Origin: Burkholderiales bacterium
GTDB taxonomy: Bacteria; Pseudomonadota; Gammaproteobacteria; Burkholderiales; Burkholderiaceae_C
Assembly: GCA_011390055.1 (NCBI GenBank)
Contig: JAABTC010000155.1
Span: 1 to 5,122 of the forward strand
DNA length: 5,122 nucleotides
Reading direction: 5' to 3'
In this document: piece by piece, positions 1-5,122 of the stretch
Numbering within the stretch: the first letter of the stretch is position 1
Layout: every line of letters begins with the position of its first letter
Notes under the pieces: model-generated
Seen by the model: only the letters and a program-made list of their open reading frames with translations
Databases searched by the model: none
What the model was told of the DNA's origin: nothing
Made by a program: the position numbers and the translations under genes

Positions 1-746
1 GGCCGGCGCTGGATCGCCAGCTTTGGGTACGGCCTGGGCGCGCGCGCCAGCTGCGTCCGCACTTGCTCGAGGTGGTTGCTGTAGAGATGGCAATCGCCGC
101 CGGTCCAGATGAAATCGCCGACGTCCAGGTCGCATTGCTGCGCCAGCATGTGCGTGAGCAGCGCGTAGCTGGCGATGTTGAAGGGCACCCCCAGGAAGAT
201 GTCGGCGCTGCGCTGGTAAAGCTGGCACGACAGCTTGCCCTCGGCCACGTAGAACTGGAAGAAGGCGTGGCAGGGCAGCAGTGCCATCTTGGAAAGTTCG
301 GCCACGTTCCAGGCGCTGACGATGATCCGGCGCGAGTCGGGCTGGGTCTTGAGCTGCTTGACGACCTCGGCGATCTGGTCGATGTGGCCGCCGCCGGGCG
401 TCGGCCAGGAGCGCCACTGCACGCCGTAGACCGGGCCGAGGTCGCCGTCGGGCTTGGCCCACTCGTTCCAGATCGTCACGCCGCGTTCCTGCAGCCACTT
501 CGCGTTGCCGTCGCCGCGCAGGAACCACAGCAGCTCGAGGATGACCGACTTCAGGTGCACCTTCTTCGTGGTGACGAGCGGAAACCCCTCGGCCAGCGGA
601 AAGCGCATCTGGTGCCCGAACACGCTGCGCGTGCCGGTGCCGGTGCGGTCGGACTTGAGTACGCCGTGGTCGAAGACATGGCGCATCAGGTCTTCGTATT
701 GCGAGCGGACAGGCGGCACGTCGACGGGCTCCAAACGGGGTGTCAT
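1..746 (-). CDS. thyA: Thymidylate synthase ThyA (3' end cut by window edge)
   Basis: Cytosolic homodimeric enzyme that methylates dUMP to dTMP using 5,10-methylene-tetrahydrofolate, giving dihydrofolate; this is the de novo source of thymidylate. 248 residues are visible; by offset from the E. coli enzyme (264 aa) the full protein should be about 277 aa, so about 29 C-terminal residues are missing. Visible family motifs: phosphate-binding loop DRTGTGT (Arg34, equal to E. coli Arg21), the EGFPLVTTKK stretch, NEWA, GPVYGVQWRSWP, DSRRIIVSAWN (the arginines contributed to the partner's active site), catalytic Cys159 in LLPCHAFFQFYV, QRSADIFLG, PFNIASYALL and HLYSNH. No key residue is missing. 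The ATG at 746 is preferred because the next Met (residue 21) lies inside the conserved QYEDLM segment. About 13 residues precede the E. coli start equivalent. No strong Shine-Dalgarno is present; only GCAGG about 11 nt upstream. It follows the exporter gene after 7 nt, so translational coupling is likely. Confidence 0.98.
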   Translation of the reverse strand, partial: MTPRLEPVDVPPVRSQYEDLMRHVFDHGVLKSDRTGTGTRSVFGHQMRFPLAEGFPLVTTKKVHLKSVILELLWFLRGDGNAKWLQERGVTIWNEWAKPDGDLGPVYGVQWRSWPTPGGGHIDQIAEVVKQLKTQPDSRRIIVSAWNVAELSKMALLPCHAFFQFYVAEGKLSCQLYQRSADIFLGVPFNIASYALLTHMLAQQCDLDVGDFIWTGGDCHLYSNHLEQVRTQLARAPRPYPKLAIQRR

Positions 747-756
747 TTCATTATCA
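743..756 (-). promoter_or_regulatory. Exporter/thyA junction: triple stop and two-codon minigene
   Basis: Read on the minus strand, the exporter ends with three consecutive in-frame stops: TGA (756-754), TAA (753-751) and TGA (750-748). Within them, in another frame, lies ATG AAA TGA (751-743), a two-codon reading frame. Its stop overlaps the thyA start codon (746-744) as ATGA. No good Shine-Dalgarno serves thyA, so initiation by ribosomes finishing the exporter is plausible. The bases are seen directly; any regulatory role is inference. Confidence 0.45.
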
Positions 757-2559
757 GCCTGCCGTTGCGCTGTCCGGCGCCAGTTCGAACTGCATCGCCG
801 CCAGCCGCGCATACAGCCCACCGCGCGCGACCAGCTCGGCGTGCGTGCCGGTGTCGACGATGCGGCCGTGGTCGAGCACCACGATCCGGTCGGCACGCTG
901 CACGGTGGCCAGGCGGTGTGCGATGACGAGGGTGGTGCGCCCGCGCATCGCCGATTCGAGGGCCGCCTGCACCATGCGCTCGCTTTCGGCGTCGAGTGCG
1001 CTGGTGGCCTCGTCGAGCAGCAGCAGCGGCGGGTTCTTCAGCATCGCGCGCGCGATCGAGATACGCTGCCGCTGCCCGCCCGACAGGCGCACGCCGCGCT
1101 CGCCCAGGTAGGTGCCGTAGCCCTGGGGCAGCGCCAGGATGAAGTCGTGCGCAAAGGCGGCTCTCGCGGCCGCGATCACGTCGTCGTCGCTGGCGTCGGG
1201 GCGGCCGTAGCGGATGTTCTCGAGCGCACTGGTCGAGAACACCACGCTGTCCTGCGGCACGATGCCCACACGCTGGCGCAGCGTGGCCAGGGCCAGCTCG
1301 CGCACCGGCACGCCATCGATCGAGACCGTGCCGTGTTGCGCGTCGTAGTAGCGCAGCAGCAGCTGCAGCACGGTGCTCTTGCCGGCACCGCTCGGGCCGA
1401 CCAGGGCCACGGTTTCGCCCGCACGCACCGCGAGGTCGATTTCGCGCAGGGCCGGCTGCAGCGGGCGCGACGGGTAGTTGAAGCTGACACCGCGCAGCTG
1501 CAGCGTCGAGCCGCGCTCGGCCGCCGGCAGGGCGCGCGGGTGCAGCGGTTCCTCGACCGGGGAACGCGTGGCCAGCAGCTCCATCAGGCGTTCGGTGGCG
1601 CCGGCCGCCCGCAGCAGGTCGCCGTAGACCTCCGACAGCACCGCCACGCTCGACACCAGGATCAGCACGTACACGACGGTCTGCCCCAGGTGGCCCGGCG
1701 TGATGCTGCCGGCCAGCACCGCCTGCGTGCCCTGGTACAGCCCCCACAACAACGCACCGAAGGTGGCGGTGATGATGAAGGCCACCAGCATCGAGCGCAC
1801 CAGGGTGCGCTTGCGTGCGGTCTCGAAGGCATGTTCGGTGGCGACCGCGAAACGGTCGGCCTCGCGCCGCTCCTGCGTGTAGCTCTGCACCACCGGAATG
1901 GCGTTCAGCACCTCGGCCGCGATGGCGCTCGAATCGGCCACGCGGTCCTGGCTGGCGCGCGAGAGCTTGCGCACGCGCCGGCCGAAGTAGACGCTGGGCA
2001 GCACCACCAGCACCAGGATGCCCAGCACCTGGGTCATCACGTACGGGTTCGTGATCACCAGCATGGCCAGTGCGCCGATGCCCATCACGGTGTTGCGCAA
2101 CCCCATCGACAGGCTGGAGCCGACCACGGTCTGCACCAGCGTGGTGTCGGTGGTCAGGCGCGACAGCACCTCGCCGGTCTGCGTGGTCTCGAAGAATTCG
2201 GGGCTTTGTTCGACCACGTGCGCATACACCGCGTTGCGCAGGTCGGCCGTGACCCGTTCGCCGAGCCAGCTCACCATGTAGAAGCGCAGCGCCGAAAACA
2301 GGCCCAGCGCAGCCCCCACGCCGAACAGCGCAGCGAAGTGGCCGCGCAAGGCCATCACGCGCTGCCCCGGGTCGGCCGCCACCAGGCCGCTGTCGATCAG
2401 CGACTTCAAAGCCAGCGGCAGCACCAGCGTGCTGACGGCCGCCATCACCAGAAACAGCACCGCCAGCGCGATGCGGCCGCGGTAGGGGCGCAGGAAGGGC
2501 AGCAGGCCGCTCAGCGAGCGCGGAGAATCCGCGCTGGCGCGGGTGGAGGGGGCGGACAT
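754..2559 (-). CDS. MsbA-related half-size ABC exporter (TMD-NBD fusion)
   Basis: 601-aa inner-membrane ABC exporter subunit, expected to work as a homodimer. The N-terminal transmembrane domain (about 20-320) has six hydrophobic segments, roughly 30-51, 75-98, 156-172, 174-194, 250-275 and 285-305. The nucleotide-binding domain (about 355-590) has every catalytic element: an A-loop Tyr in FNYPSRP, Walker A GPSGAGKST (388-396), Q-loop Gln436 in VPQD, the X-loop GERG, signature LSGGQ (492-496), Walker B LLLLDEA with Asp516 and catalytic Glu517, D-loop SALD and H-loop His548 in VIAHRL. It should therefore be an active ATPase. Length and order fit the MsbA/LmrA-type exporters, in particular the proteobacterial MsbA-related subgroup; the substrate (lipid, drug or peptide) cannot be read from sequence. 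The frame stays open far upstream, but ATG 2559 is chosen because the conserved region starts soon after it and the upstream stretch is antisense to the cyclase gene. No clear Shine-Dalgarno; an 8-bp inverted repeat lies 14 nt upstream. Confidence 0.95.
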   Translation of the reverse strand: MSAPSTRASADSPRSLSGLLPFLRPYRGRIALAVLFLVMAAVSTLVLPLALKSLIDSGLVAADPGQRVMALRGHFAALFGVGAALGLFSALRFYMVSWLGERVTADLRNAVYAHVVEQSPEFFETTQTGEVLSRLTTDTTLVQTVVGSSLSMGLRNTVMGIGALAMLVITNPYVMTQVLGILVLVVLPSVYFGRRVRKLSRASQDRVADSSAIAAEVLNAIPVVQSYTQERREADRFAVATEHAFETARKRTLVRSMLVAFIITATFGALLWGLYQGTQAVLAGSITPGHLGQTVVYVLILVSSVAVLSEVYGDLLRAAGATERLMELLATRSPVEEPLHPRALPAAERGSTLQLRGVSFNYPSRPLQPALREIDLAVRAGETVALVGPSGAGKSTVLQLLLRYYDAQHGTVSIDGVPVRELALATLRQRVGIVPQDSVVFSTSALENIRYGRPDASDDDVIAAARAAFAHDFILALPQGYGTYLGERGVRLSGGQRQRISIARAMLKNPPLLLLDEATSALDAESERMVQAALESAMRGRTTLVIAHRLATVQRADRIVVLDHGRIVDTGTHAELVARGGLYARLAAMQFELAPDSATAG

Positions 2560-2573
2560 GGGCCGAGAGTCTA

Positions 2574-2592
2574 TGCGGCGCACCGCGCCGCA
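2574..2592. repeat. Perfect 8-bp inverted repeat, 3-nt spacer, ahead of the exporter
   Basis: Left arm TGCGGCGC (2574-2581), spacer ACC, right arm GCGCCGCA (2585-2592); the arms are exact reverse complements. It ends 14 nt upstream of the exporter ATG. It could be a dimeric regulator's operator or, if transcribed, a stable GC hairpin near the ribosome-binding region. GC-rich background produces such palindromes fairly often, so function is unproven. Confidence 0.45.
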
Positions 2593-2610
2593 CCCCGCAG
2601 CACGGGGGTG
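2591..2610. repeat. 6-bp inverted repeat, 8-nt spacer, in divergent spacer
   Basis: CACCCC (2591-2596) and GGGGTG (2605-2610) are exact reverse complements separated by 8 nt. It overlaps the right arm of the neighbouring 8-bp repeat by two bases, so the two hairpins could compete in RNA. No T-tract follows on either strand, so it does not look like an intrinsic terminator. Confidence 0.3.
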
Positions 2611-2661
2611 ATTTGGACATTTGCACGCGCAGGGCAGGAGCGGCTGTGGTCGAATAGCCCG

Positions 2662-3480
2662 ATGTCGAGCAACCCCTTCCGCCGCGCACGCTGGAGCCGC
2701 CGCGTCCAGCAGGCTCTGACGTCGCTCGGCGTGTTGCGCTCCACCGCCTTGCTCACCGTCTGCGTGGCCGTGCTGGCCCTGGCGTTCACGCACGCCGCGC
2801 TCGCGCTCGCTGGCGGTACCGAGCGTTGGCTGGCCAGCGGCATCGTGCTGCTGTGTGCGCTGCTGATCACCCCGTCGATCGTCGGCCCGCTGCTGCGGCT
2901 GGTCTGCGAGCTCGAAGCCGCGCGCGCCCAGCTGAACGTGCTGGCCACGCGCGACGAACTCACCGGCGTGCACAACCGGCGGCACTTTCTGGTGCTGGCC
3001 GAACGCGAGTGGGCGCGTTGCCGCCGTTACGACATGGGCGCGGCGCTGTTGATGATCGACGTCGATCACTTCAAGCAGGTCAACGATGCCCACGGCCACC
3101 TGGCCGGCGACCTGATCCTGCGCGAGATCGCGCGCGCCGCCGGCGACACCTTGCGCCAGCCCGACCTGCTGGGCCGCTTCGGTGGCGAAGAGTTCGTCGT
3201 CTTCCTCCCGCATGCCGACCCGCTGGGTGCGCTCGACGCCGCCGAGCGCATCCGCGACCGCGTCTCGAAGTTGCAGTTCGAATGGAAGGGCCGCGCGGTG
3301 AAGGCCACCGTGAGCGTGGGAGCGGTCGCCCTCGATGCCGTGCACGACGGGCTGGAGGCGCTGATCCAGGATGCCGACCAGGCCCTGTTTGCTGCCAAGG
3401 ACGCCGGCCGCAACTGCGTGCGCAGCGTGCCGGCGCAGCCACGCCGCAGCGGTGAAGTGCGGCCGGTCACGCTCGGCTGA
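2662..3480 (+). CDS. Membrane-anchored diguanylate cyclase (GGDEF family)
   Basis: 272-aa inner-membrane enzyme predicted to condense two GTP into the second messenger c-di-GMP. A basic N-terminus (FRRARWSRR) precedes two hydrophobic helices (about 27-50 and 56-79) joined by a very short loop, so there is no real periplasmic sensor domain. A short signalling helix (about 80-97) leads to the GGDEF domain, which begins with DELTGVHNRR (98-107). Metal-binding Asp133 lies in MIDVDHFKQVND, and the active-site loop is GGEEF (174-178), a catalytically competent variant. RQPD (165-168) sits exactly five residues before the loop, the spacing of the inhibitory RxxD I-site, so product feedback inhibition is likely. 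The domain closes with SVGAVAL and the DADQALFAAKDAGRN stretch. The frame is open far upstream, but that part is antisense to the exporter; ATG 2662 directly precedes the basic and hydrophobic N-terminus. No well-spaced Shine-Dalgarno. What signal it senses is unknown. Confidence 0.93.
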   Translation: MSSNPFRRARWSRRVQQALTSLGVLRSTALLTVCVAVLALAFTHAALALAGGTERWLASGIVLLCALLITPSIVGPLLRLVCELEAARAQLNVLATRDELTGVHNRRHFLVLAEREWARCRRYDMGAALLMIDVDHFKQVNDAHGHLAGDLILREIARAAGDTLRQPDLLGRFGGEEFVVFLPHADPLGALDAAERIRDRVSKLQFEWKGRAVKATVSVGAVALDAVHDGLEALIQDADQALFAAKDAGRNCVRSVPAQPRRSGEVRPVTLG

Positions 3481-3499
3481 AGGGCCGGCGCTACAGCCG
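3474..3499. terminator. Weak hairpin at the convergent junction
   Basis: The cyclase and AttH-like genes end tail to tail with only 10 bp between stops. CGGCTG (3474-3479) and CAGCCG (3494-3499) form a 6-bp stem across the junction, with the palindrome GCCGGC (3484-3489) in its 14-nt loop. No T-tract follows on either strand, so intrinsic termination is doubtful; it may only slow the polymerase or stabilise transcript ends. Confidence 0.2.
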
Positions 3500-4627
3500 C
3501 AGCGGCATCGCGTAGCCGGTCATCTCGAGGTAGCCGGTGCCCACGCGCCGTCCGTCGGCATCGACCAGGGTCGACAGCCCCTCCCAGTACACCGTGCCGG
3601 TGCTGTTGCGCCCGTCGAGTTCTTGCGCGTCGACCAGCGCCCGTACCTCGAACCGGCCGGCCGGGGTCTCGATGCGCCAGCGCACCGGGTAACGCGCGCG
3701 GGTCGCGCCGCTCGTCCAGTGTGCCAGCGCCTCGAATTTCGCCTGGCCATCGGTGAAGTCGCGCACTGCGCCGCCGCGCGGGCGGTGGCTGCCGCCCGAC
3801 CACAGCGCGCTGCCGTCGGCACGGCGCAGCTGGAAGGCGGTGAGGGCGCTGCCGTCGTCGAGGTTGATGCCGATCCAGTCCCAGCCGACGGCGCCTTCGG
3901 GCAGGACCGATTCGCTCCATTCGTGGTCGAGCCAGGCGCCGCCGCGCACCGCGCGTGGGCGGCCGGCGTGCTGCAGGGTGCCCCGCACGCTGAGTTGCGG
4001 CTGGGTGTAGTAATGGCTGGCCTGCGCCGTGTCGGGCCCCTTGCGGCTGTAGCCGGCCCGGCCTTGCAGCAGCAACGGCTGCGTCGGTGCGAGCACGAGC
4101 CGGTAACCGAACGCGGCACCCTCATCGGCGAGCACGGCGCGGTAGCTGCCGGCGTCGCGCTCGAAGCGCCAGTCGCCGAGGTGCACCCGCGTATCCTCGA
4201 GCGCCGCTGCGGCACGCGGTGCCGCCGGGTCGCCGTTCCAGCGCGCGATGCGTTCGGCATGCACCAGACGCTGGCCAGCCAGGTCGGTGAGGGCCGCATG
4301 CGCGAACAGCAACTGGCCGGCGCCGAAACGGCCGCGGCTGCGCTCGGCCAGGCCCGTGCGCGAACGGAAGAAGGTGAGCTGGAAACCGAACGCGGGTTGC
4401 AGCGGTGGCGGGGGCGCCTCGCGGGTGTCTGCGGGGGCTTCGGCCAGCCAGCCCGTGGCGTACCACCACTCGATGCGCGTCTCGGGGTGCGCGCCATGGT
4501 CGCGTGGGAACTGCAGCATGCGGGGTGCGATCAACGGCGCAGCCGCCGGTGCCGTCTGCGCCTGCGCCGTGCGCGCACGGGCGGCGCAGGCCGCGAGCGC
4601 CAGCGCCAGCCAGCCGCGACGGCGCAT
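3491..4627 (-). CDS. Exported AttH/CrtC-type lipocalin-like protein
   Basis: 378-aa protein of the family described as AttH, CrtC-like, or predicted secreted hydrolase, built of two lipocalin-like domains. Family motifs in order: EWWYATGWL (53-61), FGFQLTFF (80-87), HAALTD (110-115), SHYYTQPQL (204-212), WLDHEWS (232-238), GWDWIGINLDDG (248-259), YPVRWRIETP (313-322), YWEG (347-350) and GYLEMTGYA (365-373). Some relatives are annotated carotenoid 1,2-hydratase, but distant similarity to CrtC does not establish that activity and no carotenoid genes are nearby. The characterised structural relative, NE1406 of Nitrosomonas europaea, has a calycin fold thought to bind lipids. The N-terminus (MRRRGW, then Leu/Ala-rich) is an export signal, with a possible Sec site after AQA (residue 23) and a competing lipobox LAAC at Cys14. 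ATG 4627 has a good Shine-Dalgarno and overlaps the permease stop, giving an operon with the permease. Substrate unknown. Confidence 0.88.
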   Translation of the reverse strand: MRRRGWLALALAACAARARTAQAQTAPAAAPLIAPRMLQFPRDHGAHPETRIEWWYATGWLAEAPADTREAPPPPLQPAFGFQLTFFRSRTGLAERSRGRFGAGQLLFAHAALTDLAGQRLVHAERIARWNGDPAAPRAAAALEDTRVHLGDWRFERDAGSYRAVLADEGAAFGYRLVLAPTQPLLLQGRAGYSRKGPDTAQASHYYTQPQLSVRGTLQHAGRPRAVRGGAWLDHEWSESVLPEGAVGWDWIGINLDDGSALTAFQLRRADGSALWSGGSHRPRGGAVRDFTDGQAKFEALAHWTSGATRARYPVRWRIETPAGRFEVRALVDAQELDGRNSTGTVYWEGLSTLVDADGRRVGTGYLEMTGYAMPLRL

Positions 4628-5122
4628 CACCAGTCTTCCTTCACCGCGGCCACGGCGTCGCGCGAGGCTGCCGCACGCGCGCTGAAGGCGGCGGTGGCAC
4701 TGCCGGCCAACAACACCGCGGCAGCGAGGGCCGCCAAACGACCCCAAGGCAGCAGCATGTCCATGGTCCAGTGGAAGCTTTGCGGGTTCACCACGTGCAC
4801 CAGCACGGTCGCCACACCGAGGCCCAGCGCCAGCCCGGCCAGGGCGCCGGCGGCCGTCCAGGCCGCGCCCTCTCCGGCCACCACGCCGACGATCTGGCCG
4901 CGCGTCAGACCGAGGTGGGCCAGCAGCCCGAACTCGCGCCGCCGCGCCAGCACCTGGGCCGAAAAACTCGCGGCGATGCCGGCCAGGCCGATCGCAATCG
5001 CCACCGCCTGGAGGTAGTAGGTGACGGCGAAGCTGCGGTCGAAGATGGCCAACGACAACGTGCGCAGTGCGCCGGTGGTGGAGAACTCGAGCAGCGCCGG
5101 CTCGCCCGCGGTCTGACGCAAC
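4627..5122 (-). CDS. FtsX/MacB-type ABC transporter permease, C-terminal part (5' end outside window)
   Basis: 164 C-terminal residues of an inner-membrane permease; the frame is open to the window edge with no start, so the N-terminus lies beyond it. The visible part is the classic last FtsX domain: a helix (about residues 31-57 of the visible part), a cytoplasmic RRREFGLLAHLGLTRGQI segment (60-77), the coupling region typical of MacB/LolC/FtsX permeases, a second long hydrophobic stretch (about 78-110), a short periplasmic loop with NPQSFHWTMDM (112-122), a third helix (about 127-147), and a short cytoplasmic tail ending KEDW. Such permeases work with a separate ATPase and usually move or extract envelope lipids, lipoproteins or peptides rather than importing solutes. 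Its TGA stop shares a base with the ATG of the AttH-like gene (TGATG), indicating coupled expression. An ATPase gene is expected upstream, outside the window. Confidence 0.9.
   Translation of the reverse strand, partial: LRQTAGEPALLEFSTTGALRTLSLAIFDRSFAVTYYLQAVAIAIGLAGIAASFSAQVLARRREFGLLAHLGLTRGQIVGVVAGEGAAWTAAGALAGLALGLGVATVLVHVVNPQSFHWTMDMLLPWGRLAALAAAVLLAGSATAAFSARAAASRDAVAAVKEDW
4635..4641 (-). promoter_or_regulatory. Shine-Dalgarno for the AttH-like gene
   Basis: AAGGAAG on the minus strand, 7 nt before the ATG at 4627 and inside the last codons of the permease gene. It is the best ribosome-binding site in the window and decides the start over an in-frame ATG 40 codons upstream, which would lie within permease coding sequence. 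Confidence 0.7.

Larger units (their letters stand above)
2560..2661. other. Divergent intergenic region between exporter and diguanylate cyclase
   Basis: This 102-bp spacer must hold the promoters of both divergent units, unless they start inside the opposing genes. I cannot place a convincing -35/-10 pair on either strand. On the plus strand there are TTGGAC (2613-2618) and TTGCAC (2621-2626), but no good -10 at the right distance; TCGAAT (2650-2655) is too far. A sigma-54 reading fails because the GG and GC pairs are 6 rather than 10 nt apart. The recognisable structure is the pair of inverted repeats at 2574-2610. Neither flanking start has a well-spaced Shine-Dalgarno; GCAGGAG at 2633-2639 lies about 22 nt before the cyclase ATG. 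Confidence 0.6.

Noticed and set aside
63..926. Plus-strand frame opposite thyA.
   Set aside because: The minus strand here is unmistakable thymidylate synthase with all active-site motifs; the antisense translation resembles nothing.
2611..2626. Possible sigma-54 promoter (TTGGACATTTGCAC) upstream of the cyclase.
   Set aside because: The GG and GC pairs are separated by 6 nt instead of the required 10, so the spacing is wrong.
2643..2660. Possible dyad GGCT...AGCC just before the cyclase ATG.
   Set aside because: Only four outer pairs plus one inner pair match; too weak in a GC-rich sequence to call an operator.
454..2661. A 2.2-kb plus-strand open frame running antisense through thyA and the exporter and continuous with the cyclase frame.
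   Set aside because: Its product is rich in His, Gln, Arg and Ala with no recognisable domain, while the opposite strand encodes two well-conserved proteins with complete motifs. GC-rich codon bias keeps this antisense frame free of stops. Only the part from ATG 2662 is a gene.
743..2689. A second long minus-strand frame overlapping the exporter (648 codons).
   Set aside because: Low-complexity Arg/Gly/Ala-rich translation without domains, in a different frame from the exporter. It is a composition shadow.
3491..4627. Carotenoid 1,2-hydratase (crtC) as the product name.
   Set aside because: Only superfamily-level similarity. The motifs and the FtsX permease neighbour fit the AttH group better, and no carotenoid biosynthesis gene is in view.
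3371..5017. Long plus-strand frame opposite the AttH-like and permease genes.
   Set aside because: Antisense to two genes with clear family motifs, a signal peptide and a Shine-Dalgarno; its own translation shows no domain.

Overview
The window reads as an ordinary stretch of a high-GC betaproteobacterial chromosome. Order Burkholderiales (Rubrivivax/Leptothrix/Comamonadaceae-like) is my best guess. This rests on the very high G+C, the strong GC bias at third codon positions (which leaves long spurious open frames opposite real genes), the close match of the ThyA sequence to proteobacterial enzymes, and the gene families present. I see no mobile element, tRNA, rRNA, CRISPR array or phage gene.

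There are five genes, two of them cut by the window edges. From left to right: (1) thyA, thymidylate synthase, minus strand, losing its last ~29 codons off the left edge. (2) A complete MsbA-related half-size ABC exporter, minus strand, directly upstream of thyA with a 7-nt gap; the two almost certainly share a transcript. (3) A 102-bp divergent spacer carrying two adjacent inverted repeats. (4) A small two-helix membrane diguanylate cyclase (GGEEF with an RxxD inhibitory site), plus strand. (5) A 10-bp convergent junction. (6) An exported AttH/CrtC-type lipocalin-like protein, minus strand. (7) The C-terminal part of an FtsX/MacB-type ABC permease, minus strand, whose stop codon overlaps the AttH-like start (TGATG); its beginning lies off the right edge.

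The genes form three transcription units. The exporter/thyA unit and the diguanylate cyclase diverge from the 2560-2661 spacer. The permease/AttH-like unit enters from the right and ends tail to tail with the cyclase. The permease and AttH-like protein match the attEFGH type of arrangement (ATPase, FtsX-like permeases, secreted lipocalin-like protein), whose substrate is poorly known; a lipid or envelope role is inferred.

No clearly new system is visible. The points most worth a second look are the AttH-like/FtsX pair with its ambiguous lipoprotein or Sec signal, the inverted repeats just ahead of the exporter, and the exporter/thyA junction, where three consecutive stop codons precede a two-codon minigene that overlaps the thyA start.
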